NCBI RefSeq assembly: GCF_001742225.1
Contig: NZ_CP017075.1
Location: 124,001 to 188,000, forward strand
Length of the DNA stretch: 64,000 nt
DNA from: Novosphingobium resinovorum
GTDB lineage: Bacteria > Pseudomonadota > Alphaproteobacteria > Sphingomonadales > Sphingomonadaceae
Reading direction: 5' to 3'
Under the pieces are notes generated by a model. That model did no database searches, had not been told where the DNA came from, and was given only the letters and a program-made list of their open reading frames with translations. Both the position numbers and the translations under genes were made by a program. The number at the start of each line of letters is the position of its first letter. Positions within the stretch are counted from its first letter, which is position 1. Of this stretch, positions 8,538-17,574 are shown in pieces.

Positions 8538-8921
8538 TCAGTCGCTTCCCTGCAGCGCGGCGTGCAGGGTCGCCATCGCCTGCTCCAGCTGGGTAGCGCT
8601 GTAGGGTTTGTCCAGCCGCACCGTGGGGCGATGCTCAAGGTCGGGCTCGAAACCGCCGCTGGCGATGGCGACCGGCACCTCGCGGGATGCGAGTTCGGCG
8701 ATGATCGGGTCTGCTTTCTCGCCCGCAAGATTGAGGTCTATCACGGCAACATCGTATTCGCCGGCGCAGGCGGTTTCGAGCGCGGCGGAGAGGGTCGCGA
8801 AAGGTCCGACGACCTCGCAGCCGAGGTCCGTCAGCATTTCCTCGAGCAGCATCGATACGAGAAACTCGTCCTCGGCAACCAAAACCCGCATTCCGTCGAA
8901 TCGAGGCGTCTCGTCAGGCAT
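8538..8921 (-). CDS. single-domain response regulator
   Basis: The 127-residue protein is only a receiver (REC) domain. It has the acidic pair in VAEDEF, the phospho-acceptor Asp in VIDLNL and the switch Lys in RLDKPY. With no output domain it probably acts by protein contact or as a phosphate sink. It lies 85 bp downstream of the hybrid histidine kinase gene on the same strand, so that kinase is the likely partner. It converges with tonB across a six-base gap. Confidence 0.92.
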   Translation of the reverse strand: MPDETPRFDGMRVLVAEDEFLVSMLLEEMLTDLGCEVVGPFATLSAALETACAGEYDVAVIDLNLAGEKADPIIAELASREVPVAIASGGFEPDLEHRPTVRLDKPYSATQLEQAMATLHAALQGSD

Positions 8922-9006
8922 GGTGCCACTCTGGAAATTGCGTTCGCGACAACGCCTTGCGCGGCAAAGCTATTGCCAGCCGATTGCGGCGTGATCAAGC
9001 GGCCAT

Positions 9007-12000
9007 TCAGCTCTCGATGATTTCGCGTATCCGTCCGGCGAGCATGTCCATCGCGAACGGCTTGGTAATCATCGCCATGCCCGGTTCGAGGAAGCCCGAA
9101 GCCAGTGCCGCGTTCTCGGCATAGCCGGTCATGAACAGCACTTTCAGACCCGGCCGACAGGCGCGCCCCGCGTCGGCGACCTGACGGCCGTTGAGCCCCG
9201 GCAGGCCGATGTCGGTGACGAGCAGGTCGAGGCGCTCGTCCGACTCCAGGATGGCAAGTCCGGCGGGACCGTCGGCAGCCTCGATCGCCCGGTAGCCGAG
9301 GCCGTCGAGCACTTCGAGGATCAGTGCGCGTACGACCGGTTCGTCCTCCACCACCAGCACCACTTCGCCATCGCGTGCGGTAGGCAGCGCCAGCGGTTCG
9401 CGGGCGTCCGTGGCCGCGGCGTCGGTGCCGAGATGGCGGGGGAGGAACAACTTGATGGTGGTGCCGACGCCTTCCTCGGAATAGATCCGCGCATAGCCTT
9501 CGGACTGGCGCGCGAAGCCGTAGATCATCGACAGGCCAAGGCCGGTGCCCTGGCCCATAGGCTTGGTGGTGAAGAACGGCTCGAAGGCGCGCGCGGCGGT
9601 GTCGCGGCTCATGCCGACGCCGGTGTCGCTGATGGCGATGCACACGTATTCGCCTGGCTCCACGTCGCGCTCGCGCGCGGCGTAGCGGTCGTCGAGGTGG
9701 GCGTTGCAGGTCTCGATGGTCAGCTTGCCGCCCTGCGGCATGGCATCGCGCGCGTTGATGACGAGGTTGAGGATGGCGCTTTCCAGCTGGTTGGGATCGC
9801 AGCGCGTCAGCCATAGCCCGCCCGCCAGCACGAAGCCGAGCTCGATATGCTCGCCGAGCGTACGGCGCAGCATGTCCTCCATCGAGGCGATCAGCGGATT
9901 GCTGCGCACCGGGCGCGGGTCGAGCGGCTGGCGGCGCGAGAAGGCGAGCAGGCGATGGGTCAGAGCCGCTGCCCGCTCGGCCGAAGTGCGCGCGCCGCCC
10001 AGCCAGCGCTCGAGGTCCTGCGTGCGGCCCTGCGCGAGCCGGGCGTGCATCATGTCGAGGCTGCCGGTGATGCCCTGTAGCAGGTTGTTGAAGTCGTGCG
10101 CGATGCCGCCGGTCAGCTGGCCGACGGCCTCCATCTTCTGGCTCTGGCGAAGGGCCTCCTCGATGGCGCGCTGCTCGGTGATGTCGCGCCCGATTGCGTG
10201 GATGCGGCGGTCGTCGGGCACGGCGGTCCAGGCGATCAGGCGGAAGTCGCCGTCCCTGGTGCGATAGCGGTTCTCGAACGCGATCGTGCGGCGTCCGCTG
10301 GCGAGCTTGGCGACTTCGGCGGCGGTCGCCTCGAGGTCGTCGGGGTGGACGAAGGAGGCGATGCGCTGCCCGAGCATTTCCCCTTCATGCCAGCCCAGCA
10401 GCCGCTCGCCGGAGGGGTTCACCGCGGTGATCACGCCCTCGAAGTCGCAGACCAGCATGAGGTCGCGGCTGATCGTCCAGAGGCGGTCGCGGTCCTGCGC
10501 GAAGGCGGCCTCGGCCTGCTTCTGCGCCTCGATCTCGGTATTAGTGCCGATCCACGCCGAGATCGTGCCATGCGCGTCTTTGAGCGGCATGGCGCGCGAG
10601 AGGTGCCAGCGATAGAGCCCTTCGCAGTCGCGCAGGCGCAGTTCGGTGTCGTAGACCTCGCCCGTCGCGACGGCCTGCGCCCAGCGCGCTATGGCGGTCT
10701 CGCGGTCTTCCGGGTGCACCAGCCGAGTCCAGCCATCGCCGTCGAGGCTGCCCCGGGGCTCCCCGGAATAGGCGTAGGCGCGTTCGTTGAACCATTCCAT
10801 CTTACCGTCGGCCCGCGCGGTCCAGACTTGCGTGGGCAGGTTCTGGGCGAGGGCGCTGAACTGAGCTTCGCTCTTTTCCAGCGCCAGCTGGGTGCGCTTG
10901 CGCTCGGTCACGTCGCGCACGGCGCCGATCATCCGCACCGGCTTGCCGGCGGTGTCGAATTCGAACTCGGACTTGCGCGCGATCACGCGCTCTTCGCCGG
11001 TATCGGGACGACGGATGCGATATTCGACGTCGAGCGCCGCATCCGCCGAATTGCGCCGGGCATGGTTGGACGAAAGGTGGCGGTCCTCGGGAATGATGAT
11101 GCTTTCGAGCACCCCGGCGCTCACCGCACCGGTCTGCGGCGCGCCGAACAGGCGGTAGAACTCGTCGGTCCCGGTTATCGTGTTGGCGACGATGTCGACG
11201 GAGAACAGACCCACGCCGCCTGCGACCTGTGCGCGGCTCAACTGCTCGGCGCTGAGGCGCAGGGCTTCCTGCGCGTCGTGCTCGAAGGTGCGGTCCCGCA
11301 TGAGCTTGACGAAGCCTGTCGGCCGACCATCGCCGTCGCGCAGCGGGGTCATCTCGCTCAGCCCCCAGAAACGCCCGCCGGTCTTGCGCAGATGCCAGCG
11401 GGCATCGTGAGCGCGGCCGGTGTCGAGCGCTTCCCGGCGCTTGGCGGCAGGTCGCCCGTTCGCCCGGTCCTCGGGGGTGAAGAACATGTCGATCGGCTGG
11501 CCGAGCATTTCCGCCTCGCTCCAGCCGAGCATCGCCGCCGCGCCGGCGTTCCACAGCGTGATGCGTCCGTCGAGATCGGTGGCGACGATGCCATAGTCGA
11601 TCGCGCCGTCGAGAATCTGGCGATTGTAGGCCTCGCGCTCGCGCAGTTGCCCTTCCGCACCGACGCGCTGGACATGCGCCCAGGACCGCTCCGTTACCTC
11701 GCGGATGATGCCCAGTTCGTAAGGGGTCCAGTGGTGGGCCCGGCTGTCATGGATGGCCATCAGCGCGGTGAGGCGGCCTTCCTTGATCAGCGGCATGCAG
11801 ATGGTCGCCGCGATGCCGATGTCCTGGAAGGTCCTGGCCTCCTCGGGCGCGATTTCCCTGGCGTTGTCGTTGATGATCAGCGGCCGCCCGGCATGCAACT
11901 CGCGCACGGCGAGCGCGCCGAAATCCGCCAGTCGATAATGCCCGACGATCGAGCGCGCACCGTCGGCATGCCAGTTGCCGCGAATGGTGAAGCCGTCCTC

Positions 12001-12651
12001 GTCGGCGTCCATGTCGGCATAGGCGCAGTTGGCCAGGCCGAGATGCTGCGCCGTCATGCGGGTGGTGATCGCCAGGATTTCGCCTGCCCCGCGGCAATCC
12101 GTGATCGCCTGCGCAAGATCGTCGAGGAAGCGCAGCTTGGTCTCGCTTTCCTCCAGAGCTTCGCGGGCATGGTGCGCTTCGGTGATCTCAAATACGACGG
12201 CCATTACGCCTGCGGGCGTGCCGTCGTCGCCGGGGACCGGTGAATAATCCAGATTCAGCCAGATCTGCTCGGGCTTGCCGTGGCGATGCAGCGTCAGCAT
12301 GTGGTCGCGGTAACTCAGCGTCCCGCCCGCCAGGCCGATTTTCATGACGTTGGCGTTGAATTCGGCGACTTCCTCCCAACCGTCCAGGACGTTGGACCCG
12401 AGCAGGCGGCTATCGCGCCCGCCCGCGAACTCCGCATAGGCGTCGTTGTAGAGCATGACGCCCTTGGGGCCCCATAGCAGCACCAGCGGCACGCGCGATG
12501 GCAGCATCATCGCGACGGTATGGCGCAGGCTTACCGGCCATCTTTCGATCGGCCCGATCGGGGTGGAGGACCAGTCGTGCGCGGCGATGCGGCGCGCGAG
12601 ATCGCCTTCGAGTCCCATGAACCCGTCGCCGTTCGCTTCGCTACGCGTCAT
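9007..12651 (-). CDS. multi-PAS hybrid sensor histidine kinase with C-terminal receiver
   Basis: The roughly 1214-residue cytoplasmic protein has no clear membrane segment. In order it has an N-terminal PAS-like domain (LLWGPKGVMLYNDAY), a GAF domain (about 175-330), and four further PAS/PAC units. The HisKA phospho-acceptor is in GGIAHDFNNLLQG, followed by an HATPase with the N-box LNLVINARDAMP and GTGLGLSMIYGFARQ. It ends in a REC domain with its Asp in LLVTDIGLPG. ATG at 12651 (MTRSEANG) is preferred over an upstream start adding 20 residues. The stimulus is unknown; several PAS units suggest redox, light or ligand sensing. It probably relays to the receiver encoded just downstream. Confidence 0.92.
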   Translation of the reverse strand: MTRSEANGDGFMGLEGDLARRIAAHDWSSTPIGPIERWPVSLRHTVAMMLPSRVPLVLLWGPKGVMLYNDAYAEFAGGRDSRLLGSNVLDGWEEVAEFNANVMKIGLAGGTLSYRDHMLTLHRHGKPEQIWLNLDYSPVPGDDGTPAGVMAVVFEITEAHHAREALEESETKLRFLDDLAQAITDCRGAGEILAITTRMTAQHLGLANCAYADMDADEDGFTIRGNWHADGARSIVGHYRLADFGALAVRELHAGRPLIINDNAREIAPEEARTFQDIGIAATICMPLIKEGRLTALMAIHDSRAHHWTPYELGIIREVTERSWAHVQRVGAEGQLREREAYNRQILDGAIDYGIVATDLDGRITLWNAGAAAMLGWSEAEMLGQPIDMFFTPEDRANGRPAAKRREALDTGRAHDARWHLRKTGGRFWGLSEMTPLRDGDGRPTGFVKLMRDRTFEHDAQEALRLSAEQLSRAQVAGGVGLFSVDIVANTITGTDEFYRLFGAPQTGAVSAGVLESIIIPEDRHLSSNHARRNSADAALDVEYRIRRPDTGEERVIARKSEFEFDTAGKPVRMIGAVRDVTERKRTQLALEKSEAQFSALAQNLPTQVWTARADGKMEWFNERAYAYSGEPRGSLDGDGWTRLVHPEDRETAIARWAQAVATGEVYDTELRLRDCEGLYRWHLSRAMPLKDAHGTISAWIGTNTEIEAQKQAEAAFAQDRDRLWTISRDLMLVCDFEGVITAVNPSGERLLGWHEGEMLGQRIASFVHPDDLEATAAEVAKLASGRRTIAFENRYRTRDGDFRLIAWTAVPDDRRIHAIGRDITEQRAIEEALRQSQKMEAVGQLTGGIAHDFNNLLQGITGSLDMMHARLAQGRTQDLERWLGGARTSAERAAALTHRLLAFSRRQPLDPRPVRSNPLIASMEDMLRRTLGEHIELGFVLAGGLWLTRCDPNQLESAILNLVINARDAMPQGGKLTIETCNAHLDDRYAARERDVEPGEYVCIAISDTGVGMSRDTAARAFEPFFTTKPMGQGTGLGLSMIYGFARQSEGYARIYSEEGVGTTIKLFLPRHLGTDAAATDAREPLALPTARDGEVVLVVEDEPVVRALILEVLDGLGYRAIEAADGPAGLAILESDERLDLLVTDIGLPGLNGRQVADAGRACRPGLKVLFMTGYAENAALASGFLEPGMAMITKPFAMDMLAGRIREIIES

Positions 12652-12750
12652 GCCCCTAACCGATCCCTTCGCGCCGGGCCGACCACCCCTTCCGTGCGCA
12701 CGACAACACATCGCGCGCAGGACGGTTCCCGGTCAATGGAAGGCGAGCAC

Positions 12751-13926
12751 TTATCCTGAAGCGGCGATGGGATAAGGGAGAATCCCGGCCCGTGCCTCCG
12801 AACCGGAGAAACAGGGGGCGAGGCAGGCGCGGTTGCGTCCCTTGCTTTTCGCTTCGTAAAGGCCCCGGTCGGCCTGCCGCATCGCCGGAGACAAGTCCTG
12901 CACGCCCGGGAGGACAGGCGCGCAGCCTATGCTCAGGGTGCCGCAGTTGTCCGCCCCCTGCCGAATTGCGAATCCGGTGCAGAGATCCTCGGCCAGCCTC
13001 AGGCTGCGCCCTTCGTCGATGCGGGGCAGCAGCACCACGAATTCGTCACCGCCGAGGCGTGCGGTCACCGCCGATGCGGGCAGGCGCACCGCCAGGAAAG
13101 CCGAGAGATCGACGAGCAGGCGATCGCCGTCCTGATGGCCGAAGCAGTCGTTGATCGTCTTGAAATTGTCGATGTCGATAAGCAGCAGCGAGCCGCCCTG
13201 CTGCTGCACGTCGCGGGTGCGGGCCTCGAAGCCGCGGCGATTGAGCAGGCCGGTGAGGGGGTCGCTTTCGGCAAGGCGTGTGGCGCGTTCCTCGCGGCGG
13301 CGGCGCAGCGCGCCTGCGATCGACATCGCGAGGGCGACTTCGACGAGGATCCCCTCGAACAGCGAGATCGGAATCAGCACGCCGGAGTAGGAGGACAAAT
13401 CGACGAAGGCGCCGGGCACGAACGCGCAGCCCGCCTTCACCGCGTAGAAGGAGCCGTGGACAACGAAGGTTGCAACCAAAGTACGGGTTTCCGAACCCGT
13501 AGTGCGGCGCGCCTCCAGCAGCACGCCGGCGGCTCTGAGGCAGAACACCGCCACGAATGCGGCGTTGAACAGCGACATGACCTGATCGCGGTCGCCGAGC
13601 CCGGGGATGGCCATCAGTGCCGAGCAGAGCAACGGGGCGGCGAACCAGGCAGGGCTCAGCCTGCGCTGGGCGAAAGATGCAGCGCCGAGCAGGAACATGA
13701 AGTGGGCCAGCGGGACCATCGAGTTCGACAGCCAGACGCCGAGGAGGAAATCCCCGCTCTGGCGCAGGGGCGCAAGGGTGCAACCCACGACGATGCAGAG
13801 GAACCCGAGCGCGAAGCTCAGGAGGAACCGCTCGCGCAGGGACCGCCATTCGATAAGAAGAAACGTCGCGGCCACAAACGCAATTGCGTTCGAAAGCAGC
13901 AACATGGTTTGCGCATCGACCGACAT
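12751..13926 (-). CDS. membrane-bound diguanylate cyclase (GGDEF)
   Basis: The 391-residue protein has about six membrane helices in the first 220 residues, then a GGDEF domain opening with ESDPLTGLLNRRGFE and containing the intact active site ARLGGDEFVVLL. It should make cyclic di-GMP from two GTP. The RxxD inhibitory site expected five residues before GGDEF is absent (PASA there), so product feedback through that site is unlikely. ATG at 13926 (MSVDAQTM) places the first helix correctly; the long open frame upstream is antisense to the RimK-like gene. No EAL domain is fused. Confidence 0.9.
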   Translation of the reverse strand: MSVDAQTMLLLSNAIAFVAATFLLIEWRSLRERFLLSFALGFLCIVVGCTLAPLRQSGDFLLGVWLSNSMVPLAHFMFLLGAASFAQRRLSPAWFAAPLLCSALMAIPGLGDRDQVMSLFNAAFVAVFCLRAAGVLLEARRTTGSETRTLVATFVVHGSFYAVKAGCAFVPGAFVDLSSYSGVLIPISLFEGILVEVALAMSIAGALRRRREERATRLAESDPLTGLLNRRGFEARTRDVQQQGGSLLLIDIDNFKTINDCFGHQDGDRLLVDLSAFLAVRLPASAVTARLGGDEFVVLLPRIDEGRSLRLAEDLCTGFAIRQGADNCGTLSIGCAPVLPGVQDLSPAMRQADRGLYEAKSKGRNRACLAPCFSGSEARAGILPYPIAASG

Positions 13927-14175
13927 GAAGAACCCGGAACCCCCTTGCGCGAGGAAGTTACGCCAATCTCCTAAACAAAAGGTGGATGGGCCGTAAACCA
14001 TGCTTGCCGCTGCTGCTTTTTCGGCAATGTCGGGTGAGGATCGAGGCGCGGCGCTGCCATGGATTTGCAACCAAGACGGGCCAATGCCATTCTGTGACCT
14101 GACACCCGGCCGAACGCACGCGCGAAGGCCATCTGCAACTTTCGCATTACCGCCAAAACCGGGGAGCATATCGCA

Positions 14176-15549
14176 TTGCGCGGCTGGATTCTCTTTCAGC
14201 ATCAACTCGACCCGTCGATTCCCGAGGTGCCCGAAGTCTTCCGTTTCCAGGAGGCTGCAGGCGCGCTCGGCATCGAACTGCACGTCCTCCAGCCCCACAG
14301 CTTCGAACTGGTGGTCGGCACCGTCGGCGACTGGGCGATCAAGTATCAGGGGCGCGAGATCGAGAAGCCCGACTTCGTCATCTGCCGGACGGGCGCGGAG
14401 ACGGACTACTTCACGTTGGCCCTGCTGCGCCACTTCGAGCGGCGCGGGGTGCGGCTGGTCAACGGCCCGGCAACGATCGAGACGGTGTCCGACAAGCTGC
14501 ACACCCTGCAGACGCTGAACCGTGCAGGGTTGCCGATCCCGCGCACGATGCTGGGCACGTTCCCCATCGACGTCGATCTGGTCGAGCGGGAACTGGGCTT
14601 TCCGGTCATCGTCAAGACGCTCAAGGGTACGCGCGGCGCGGGCGTCCTCAAGTGCGAGGACCGCAGCCAGTTCGAGGATCTGGCGGGCCTGCTTGAAAGC
14701 GCCGAGGCCAAGGCGGATTTCATCCTCCAGCACTACGTACGCGCCAGCCATGGCCGTGACGTGCGCGTGCTGGTGGTCGGCGGGCGGGTGATCGCGGCGA
14801 TGGAGCGCCGCTCGCTGACCGGCGGGTTCAAGTCCAACGTCTCGCTCGGCGGCGTCGGCGTCGCCTACAACCCGCCGCAGGAGATGGCGGAACTGGCGGT
14901 GCAGGCGGCCGACGTTCTGGAACTCGACATCACCGGCATCGACATCCTGTTCGACGAGGACGGCTACCGCATCTGCGAGGCCAATTCCGCCCCCGGCTTC
15001 CAGGGGCTGGAGCGGGCGACCGGGCTCGACGTGCCGACGGCGATCCTCGAATGGGTGATCTCTACGCAGGCCGCCGTGCAGGAAAGCAAGCCTGCCCCGG
15101 CCGAGAGCACTGCGCTGGCCGACATGATCTTCGGCGGCCGCACCGGCCTGCGCGCGCTTAGCGACCGCAACGCCGAGTTCCGGCCTTTCGCCAGCGCGGT
15201 GGGCTTGCGCATGGTGGCGGCGGGGATCGGCTGCCTCGTCCATGGCTCGTTTCCGCGTCCGCTGGTGGATCGCCGCAGCCCGACCGGGATTGGCCTTCGC
15301 AGCCTGTTCGAGGGGCGCGCCAAGGTGGACCTCACCGGCCTTAACGACCGGGCGCATGAACGCACGCTGATGGTGGTTCTGGCCGTCGCGATCTGGGCGG
15401 CGGTCATGCCCTGGCTCGCCGGGGCCGAGGCGGTGGTGAGCGGGGTGCTCTCCGTCCTCGCGCTCATCTTCCCGGTGCTGTTCCTGCTGACTTCCCCGGC
15501 CGGACGGTTCGGAGCCGGCTCCGCGCGCCGACGCAGGAGCAACGGATGA
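14176..15549 (+). CDS. RimK-like ATP-grasp ligase with C-terminal membrane hairpin
   Basis: The 457-residue protein has an ATP-grasp core (about 95-295) resembling RimK/GshB alpha-L-glutamate ligases: VIVKTLKGTRGAGVLKC for ATP, then LDITGIDILFDEDGYRICEANSAPGFQG with the Mg-binding Asp, Glu and Asn. An uncharacterised region (about 315-395) follows, then two hydrophobic segments (about 397-437) that should tether the enzyme to the inner membrane. Such a tail is not part of classical RimK. The start is TTG at 14176 with GGGGAG at 14161-14166. Its stop overlaps the TSUP transporter start (ATGA), so the two are probably coupled. The amino-acid donor and acceptor are unknown. Confidence 0.85.
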   Translation: MRGWILFQHQLDPSIPEVPEVFRFQEAAGALGIELHVLQPHSFELVVGTVGDWAIKYQGREIEKPDFVICRTGAETDYFTLALLRHFERRGVRLVNGPATIETVSDKLHTLQTLNRAGLPIPRTMLGTFPIDVDLVERELGFPVIVKTLKGTRGAGVLKCEDRSQFEDLAGLLESAEAKADFILQHYVRASHGRDVRVLVVGGRVIAAMERRSLTGGFKSNVSLGGVGVAYNPPQEMAELAVQAADVLELDITGIDILFDEDGYRICEANSAPGFQGLERATGLDVPTAILEWVISTQAAVQESKPAPAESTALADMIFGGRTGLRALSDRNAEFRPFASAVGLRMVAAGIGCLVHGSFPRPLVDRRSPTGIGLRSLFEGRAKVDLTGLNDRAHERTLMVVLAVAIWAAVMPWLAGAEAVVSGVLSVLALIFPVLFLLTSPAGRFGAGSARRRRSNG

Positions 15550-16334
15550 TCGACTTTTCCGCGATTCCCTGGGCGGCGCTGGCGCCGTTCATCGTCGCCG
15601 GGTTCCTGGCGCAGCTGGTGGACAGCGCGGTCGGCATGGGCTTCGGGGTGATCGGCAACTCGCTGCTGATCCTGCTAGGCCTGCCGCCCGCCGCCGCGTC
15701 ATCGGTGACGCACGCGGTCGAGAGCTTCACCAGCGGCGTCTCCGGCGCGGCCCATGCCCTGCAGCGCAACGTCGACTGGATGCTCTTCGCGCGCCTCGTC
15801 ATTCCGGGCATCGCCGGAGGGCTGACAGGCGTGTGGGCGCTCTCGCACCTCAGCCTCTCGATCCTGCGGCCGGTGCTGCTGGTCTATCTGGCGGCGGTCG
15901 GCATCTACCTGATCTGGCGCGGAGCGCGGCGGGCGCAGGCCTATCGCCGGATGCGCGCGGTGGGGCCGCTGGGCTTCGTCGCCGGGTTCCTCGATTCCTT
16001 CGGCGGTGCCTGGGGGCCGGTGACGACGGGCAGCCTGATCGCGCAGGGGATGACCCCGCGCGTGGCGGTGGGCACCGTCAACGCCGCCGAGTTCTTCGTG
16101 ACGGTGACGGTGCTGTCGGCCTTCATCGGCACGCTGGGCCTGCAGTCGTTCTCGATCGCGGCGTCGGGCCTGCTGATCGGCGGGATCGTAGCCGCGCCGA
16201 TCGGGGCGCTGGTGACGCGGCGTGCCTCCTCGCGCGATCTGACGCAGTGGATCGGCGGGGTGATGATCGCGCTCAGCCTGTGGGGTCTGATCTCGCTCGT
16301 CTTCGCGCCGATCCCGCTGTTCTCGCGGATGTGA
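15546..16334 (+). CDS. TSUP-family transporter (TauE/SafE)
   Basis: The 262-residue polytopic protein has about eight membrane helices and the family's two repeated halves: FLAQLVDSAVGMGFGV early and GFLDSFGGAWGPV in the second half. TSUP proteins export sulfite, sulfoacetate or other small organosulfur or organic anions. The four-base overlap with the ATP-grasp ligase gene suggests it moves that enzyme's substrate or product, or works in the same pathway; this is inference. It converges with the acyltransferase gene. Confidence 0.9.
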   Translation: MIDFSAIPWAALAPFIVAGFLAQLVDSAVGMGFGVIGNSLLILLGLPPAAASSVTHAVESFTSGVSGAAHALQRNVDWMLFARLVIPGIAGGLTGVWALSHLSLSILRPVLLVYLAAVGIYLIWRGARRAQAYRRMRAVGPLGFVAGFLDSFGGAWGPVTTGSLIAQGMTPRVAVGTVNAAEFFVTVTVLSAFIGTLGLQSFSIAASGLLIGGIVAAPIGALVTRRASSRDLTQWIGGVMIALSLWGLISLVFAPIPLFSRM

Positions 16335-16337
16335 GGG

Positions 16338-17399
16338 TCAGGTGCGCTTCAGTCGCCCGCCGCTCAGCGTCCCCGCCAGACCCGGCGCCACCATGAGCAA
16401 CCCCTTGGCGATGGCCACCACCGCGCCGAGGATCAGGAACGGCTGGCCGATCAGGTAGACCGGATAGAGCGGCGAGCCGAGCTTTCCGGTCAGCTTGCCG
16501 ACGACCGGCCCCAGCAGCCAGATCAGGATCAGGTGCGCGCAGAAATAGAAGAACATGTACGGTTCGATCCGGCGCAGTAGCGGCGCGGCGCGAGTGGCGA
16601 CGAGGCGCCATGCCAGCCACCACACCGCCAGCGATGCGGCAACGCGCGCGGCCAGGTCCACCGCCGCCGTCGAGGCATCGTCGAACGGCCGGGCATCGCC
16701 GATCGAGACGTAGAGATGCAGCGGCATCAGCACCACGAAGGGCGCGAGCGCGACGACGGCTGGCCATGCGGCCACGCGCTCGGCGAGGTTGGCACGGCGG
16801 GCGATGATGCCGATGGTGAAGAACATCAGGATCGAGGCGCGCAGGATCACCGGAGGGCCGATGCCCAGTACGTGGCAGATTCCCGCCGCCAGCGCGAGCA
16901 GAGCCAGCGCCTTCGACGGCAACCGCACCAGCAGCGGGGCCAGCACCATGCACAGGAACAGGTCGCGCAGGAACGGCATCTGCACGTTGATGTCGGGCGG
17001 GCGGGTGACGATGAACAGTTCCTCGACCAGCCAGCGCACCGATTGCGGCATAGGCGCGGCGAGCCCGAACTGCCATGCCGCGCCCGATACCAGCAGCACC
17101 GCCAGCGCGTTCCACAGCACCATCGGCAGCAGGATCGTGCGCGCCTTGCGGGCGACGTGCGGTCCCCAGTGACGGGTGCGCGAGGAGCCCGCGACCAGCC
17201 AGCCGGAGATCAGTCCCAGCAGCGGCACCGCGCTGCGGCCGAACCCTTCCATCAGGACCCAGCGCAAGGTCTCCTGCGGAGTCCCGCGCGCCAGATCGAG
17301 TTCGTAGCCGGAGAGTCCCGTCCAGGCGTGGACGTAGACGATGCCCGCGATGCAGATGACGCGCGCGATGCGGATCGCATCGGAGCGCCGGCTTTGCAT
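16338..17399 (-). CDS. membrane acyltransferase (acyltransferase family 3)
   Basis: The 353-residue protein has roughly ten membrane helices. The N-terminus RIARVICIAGIVYVHAW carries the conserved His of the acyltransferase-3 family, and RSAVPLLGLISGWLVAG follows. These enzymes O-acetylate or acylate surface sugars, lipids or antibiotics. ATG at 17399 is chosen because GAAGAG lies a few bases upstream; TTG at 17420 is possible. It is a single gene, so the target cannot be deduced. Confidence 0.87.
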   Translation of the reverse strand: MQSRRSDAIRIARVICIAGIVYVHAWTGLSGYELDLARGTPQETLRWVLMEGFGRSAVPLLGLISGWLVAGSSRTRHWGPHVARKARTILLPMVLWNALAVLLVSGAAWQFGLAAPMPQSVRWLVEELFIVTRPPDINVQMPFLRDLFLCMVLAPLLVRLPSKALALLALAAGICHVLGIGPPVILRASILMFFTIGIIARRANLAERVAAWPAVVALAPFVVLMPLHLYVSIGDARPFDDASTAAVDLAARVAASLAVWWLAWRLVATRAAPLLRRIEPYMFFYFCAHLILIWLLGPVVGKLTGKLGSPLYPVYLIGQPFLILGAVVAIAKGLLMVAPGLAGTLSGGRLKRT

Positions 17400-17574
17400 G
17401 TCGCTCTTCGGTTCAGCCAAGCCGTGTCCCGCCCATTATCATCCGTGCTCCGTATGTGCTTTTGTCATCATAAAGCCTGCGAGGCGCAGTGGTTGCCTCG
17501 CGGAGACGATGCCAAGCCTATGCGTCACGCCGCGCGGGCGGCGGGACGAGCGGAGAGGGGCAGGGAAAAGGCTT

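Noticed and set aside
10096..12243. 715-codon open frame antisense to the histidine kinase
   Set aside because: It lies fully under a protein with clear PAS, HisKA, HATPase and REC motifs and shows no domain of its own.
13927..15357. N-terminal extension of the diguanylate cyclase frame to 868 residues
   Set aside because: The extra part is antisense to the RimK-like gene and has shadow-like composition; ATG at 13926 gives a normal membrane N-terminus.
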